From contig JAUPTP010000185.1 in the NCBI GenBank assembly GCA_030918015.1, positions 1 to 5,633 of the forward strand: DNA of 5,633 nucleotides. Direction: 5' to 3'. The number at the start of each line of letters is the position of its first letter. Position 1 is the stretch's first letter. The notes below the pieces were generated by a model. It was not told where the DNA came from. It saw only the letters and a program-made list of their open reading frames with translations, and ran no database searches. Both the position numbers and the translations under genes were made by a program. Positions 4,476 through 5,633 of the stretch are shown in pieces. This stretch comes from Pseudomonadota bacterium. Lineage in GTDB: Bacteria > Pseudomonadota > Gammaproteobacteria > Burkholderiales > Burkholderiaceae_C.

Positions 4476-5181
4476 GAACCTGATCGATGCTCTGGATTTG
4501 GCCCCTGCGCCCGCAGGTGAGGGCGCGCTGCACGAAGCGGTCTCGCCCGCGCACGAGCGCCATGCGCGCGGCGCCCTCATCTTCCGGCCCGGGCGCTTCG
4601 TCACGCCGTTCCTGATCGTCGATGGCGCGGTGAGGCTGGATCATCCGACGGCCGATGACAGCACCGTGCTGCTCGCGCTGCCCGGGGATCTGCTCGGGCT
4701 GGAGCAGCTGCATGGCCGTCCGCAGTCGACCTTCGGCCGGGCGATCATCGAGACGATCATTGCGCCGCTCGGACCGATGCCGGACTCGGCGTGGCGAGAA
4801 CTGCTGGTCAACCGCCTCATCGTGCGCCAGGAGCATGCGGCCCAGCTGGGGCGGCTGCGCTACGGACCGGCACCGGAGCGCATCCGGGCCTTGCTGCTGC
4901 TTCTGGCGGGCCGGGCCACCTATGGGTTGCTGCGCTCGACGCAGCAGCCGGTCAGCCCGGAAGACGACCGCATGAGCTGCGAGCTGCCGCGCCTGAGCGA
5001 CATGGCCGCGCTCACCGACATCGCGCCCGAGACGGTGTCGCGCGTCATCTCGAGCATGCGCCGCACCGGCATGATCACCCGCGAGGCGGGCCGGCGGGTG
5101 CGGCTGAGCACACAGCTGGTCTACGTGGCCGGCGAGATGCCACGCGGCATGACCCGCAGCCGCACGCGCGAGAACGCCTGA
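4474..5181 (+). CDS. Crp/Fnr-family transcriptional regulator
   Basis: This 235-residue protein has the family's normal length. The N-terminal part (about 30-100) reads as a cyclic-nucleotide-binding-type beta-roll: ARGALIFRPGRFVTPFLIVDGAVRL, broken here at residue 50, then LLALPGDLLGLEQL (66-79). A hydrophobic linker helix follows (about 105-125). The C-terminal winged HTH is at about 171-211 (LPRLSDMAALTDIAPETVSR, then VISSMRRTGMITREAGRRVRL). The recognition helix has Glu186, Ser189 and Arg190, the E..SR pattern of Fnr. There is one cysteine only (Cys169), so it cannot carry an Fnr-type [4Fe-4S] cluster. The beta-roll also lacks a clear phosphate-binding Arg-Ser pair of cAMP-binding members, so the effector is unknown. 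It lies between two phasin genes and diverges from the first, so control of PHA genes or of itself is plausible. No terminator with a plus-strand T-run follows; the gene converges on the second phasin's terminator. Confidence 0.92.
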   Translation: MNLIDALDLAPAPAGEGALHEAVSPAHERHARGALIFRPGRFVTPFLIVDGAVRLDHPTADDSTVLLALPGDLLGLEQLHGRPQSTFGRAIIETIIAPLGPMPDSAWRELLVNRLIVRQEHAAQLGRLRYGPAPERIRALLLLLAGRATYGLLRSTQQPVSPEDDRMSCELPRLSDMAALTDIAPETVSRVISSMRRTGMITREAGRRVRLSTQLVYVAGEMPRGMTRSRTRENA

Positions 5182-5192
5182 ACGGCGTGGAC

Positions 5193-5223
5193 AAAAAAAA
5201 CCCGGTGGGCAGAGTCCACCGGG
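5193..5223 (-). terminator. Rho-independent terminator downstream of phasin 2
   Basis: The stem CCCGGTGG (5201-5208) pairs perfectly with CCACCGGG (5216-5223) around a 7-nt loop. On the minus strand it is followed by eight T (5200-5193). The direction fits the phasin-like gene to the right, not the Crp/Fnr gene, whose stop is 11 bases to the left. Confidence 0.88.
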
Positions 5224-5253
5224 AATGAAGATACCTGGACGCCGGAAGGCGCG

Positions 5254-5271
5254 GGTACCGAGGAGACAACC
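5254..5271 (-). repeat. 18-nt repeat (GGTTGTCTCCTCGGTACC), copy 2
   Basis: This is identical to 3612-3629 and in the same orientation. It is placed 30 bases before its terminator hairpin (31 in copy 1). The minus strand carries the anti-Shine-Dalgarno-like core TCTCCTC. Confidence 0.85.
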
Positions 5272-5384
5272 AGTCGCACGTTCCGGAGAAGCATGCCTTC
5301 ACATGGAGGCGATCCGCCCCGGAAAGTTCAATGGCCGACGCCGGAGATCATCCGGCGGACCGGAGCCGACGGGATTGACCTGCG

Positions 5385-5633
5385 TCAGTCCTGATGTGCA
5401 TCCGCCGGTTCGGCCCGGCCTGCAGGGTGGACCAGCGCATCGACCTGTGCGCCGGTGCGATGGACGGCATCCCGGGCGGCGCGCTGCAGATCCTCGAGCG
5501 CCTGGCTGGCCGCACTCACGGTGGAGCACACCAGCTCGCTGGAGGTGCGGCCGGCGCCGGCCTCGGGCGTGCTCTTGACCGCGGTGTCGACCATCACCAG
5601 GATGGTCTGCTGGGCGGCGGCCAGCTGGGCGTT
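5385..5633 (-). CDS. Second phasin-family protein, C-terminal part (start beyond window)
   Basis: The minus-strand frame is open from the window edge to TGA at 5387-5385; 82 residues are visible. NAQLAAAQQTILVMVDTAVK aligns with residues 101-120 of phasin 1 (EAQVAAAQEKMQGFVETALK). ALEDLQRAARDAV aligns with its VESAQKAAKQAV, with a two-residue insertion between. It is thus a diverged paralogue, presumably also a PHA granule-surface protein. Differences from phasin 1 are one cysteine, a more acidic and His-containing tail (PAGRAEPADAHQD) and a longer 3'UTR of 113 bases before the shared 18-nt element. In-frame GTG5597 is not a likely start, because the homology continues upstream of it. Confidence 0.75.
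   Translation of the reverse strand, partial: NAQLAAAQQTILVMVDTAVKSTPEAGAGRTSSELVCSTVSAASQALEDLQRAARDAVHRTGAQVDALVHPAGRAEPADAHQD

Larger units (their letters stand above)
5193..5271 (-). ncRNA. Candidate 3'UTR-derived small RNA / 3' regulatory module, copy 2
   Basis: This stretch of about 79 nt has the same three-part layout as the module after phasin 1: the identical 18-nt element, a 30-nt linker with a small hairpin (CGCC 5240-5243 with GGCG 5248-5251), then a terminator hairpin with a U8 tract. The linker and terminator sequences are unlike copy 1; only the 18-nt element and the geometry are kept. Here the module starts 113 bases after the stop codon, which argues that it is a unit of its own rather than a continuation of the coding gene. 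Its status as a discrete RNA is inference. Confidence 0.4.

Noticed and set aside
5341..5370. Several CCGG-rich mini-hairpins between phasin 2 and its 18-nt element
   Set aside because: Four-base arms in GC-rich DNA are weak evidence. I saw no promoter that would start a separate RNA here.

Overview
The window is about two-thirds to 70% G+C. It carries glycogen metabolism, an AraC/MFS pair and polyhydroxyalkanoate (PHA) granule proteins. The phasin type, the base composition and the style of the regulatory signals suggest a PHA-storing betaproteobacterium, probably Burkholderiales of the Rubrivivax/Leptothrix/Roseateles kind. The genus is inference.

Layout. (1) 1-560, +: the last 185 residues of glycogen phosphorylase, including the PLP-lysine motif, closed by a long hairpin terminator at 579-620. 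(2) 631-1359, +: a multi-pass membrane protein of the DUF1624 / heparan-alpha-glucosaminide N-acetyltransferase-like family. (3) 1361-about 2203, -: an AraC-family regulator of the cupin plus HTH type, converging on gene 2 with one base between the stops. (4) 2292-3545, +: a 12-TM MFS exporter resembling the fosmidomycin-resistance (Fsr) group, divergent from the AraC gene and probably controlled by it. (5) 3636-4154, -: a complete 172-aa phasin. (6) 4474-5181, +: a Crp/Fnr-family regulator, divergent from the phasin. (7) 5385 to beyond 5633, -: the C-terminal part of a second phasin-like protein.

How the parts may work together. The carbon-storage theme is clear: glycogen breakdown at the left edge, and two PHA granule-coat proteins flanking a Crp/Fnr regulator on the right. 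The 319-bp gap between phasin 1 and the regulator is dense in dyads. Two related TGC/GCA dyads bracket a good sigma-70 promoter for the phasin, as expected for a PHA-sensing repressor such as PhaR. Two further dyads sit in front of, and across the start codon of, the regulator gene.

The most unusual feature is a repeated 3' module on the minus strand. Downstream of both phasin genes lies the identical 18-nt sequence GGTTGTCTCCTCGGTACC. It is followed after 31 or 30 nt by a strong hairpin with a U-tract. The core UCUCCUC is complementary to a Shine-Dalgarno sequence. The rest of the two modules is dissimilar, and the distance from the stop codon differs (6 against 113 nt). This looks like a pair of 3'UTR-derived small RNAs, or a mobile or duplicated regulatory 3' element, with an anti-Shine-Dalgarno seed.
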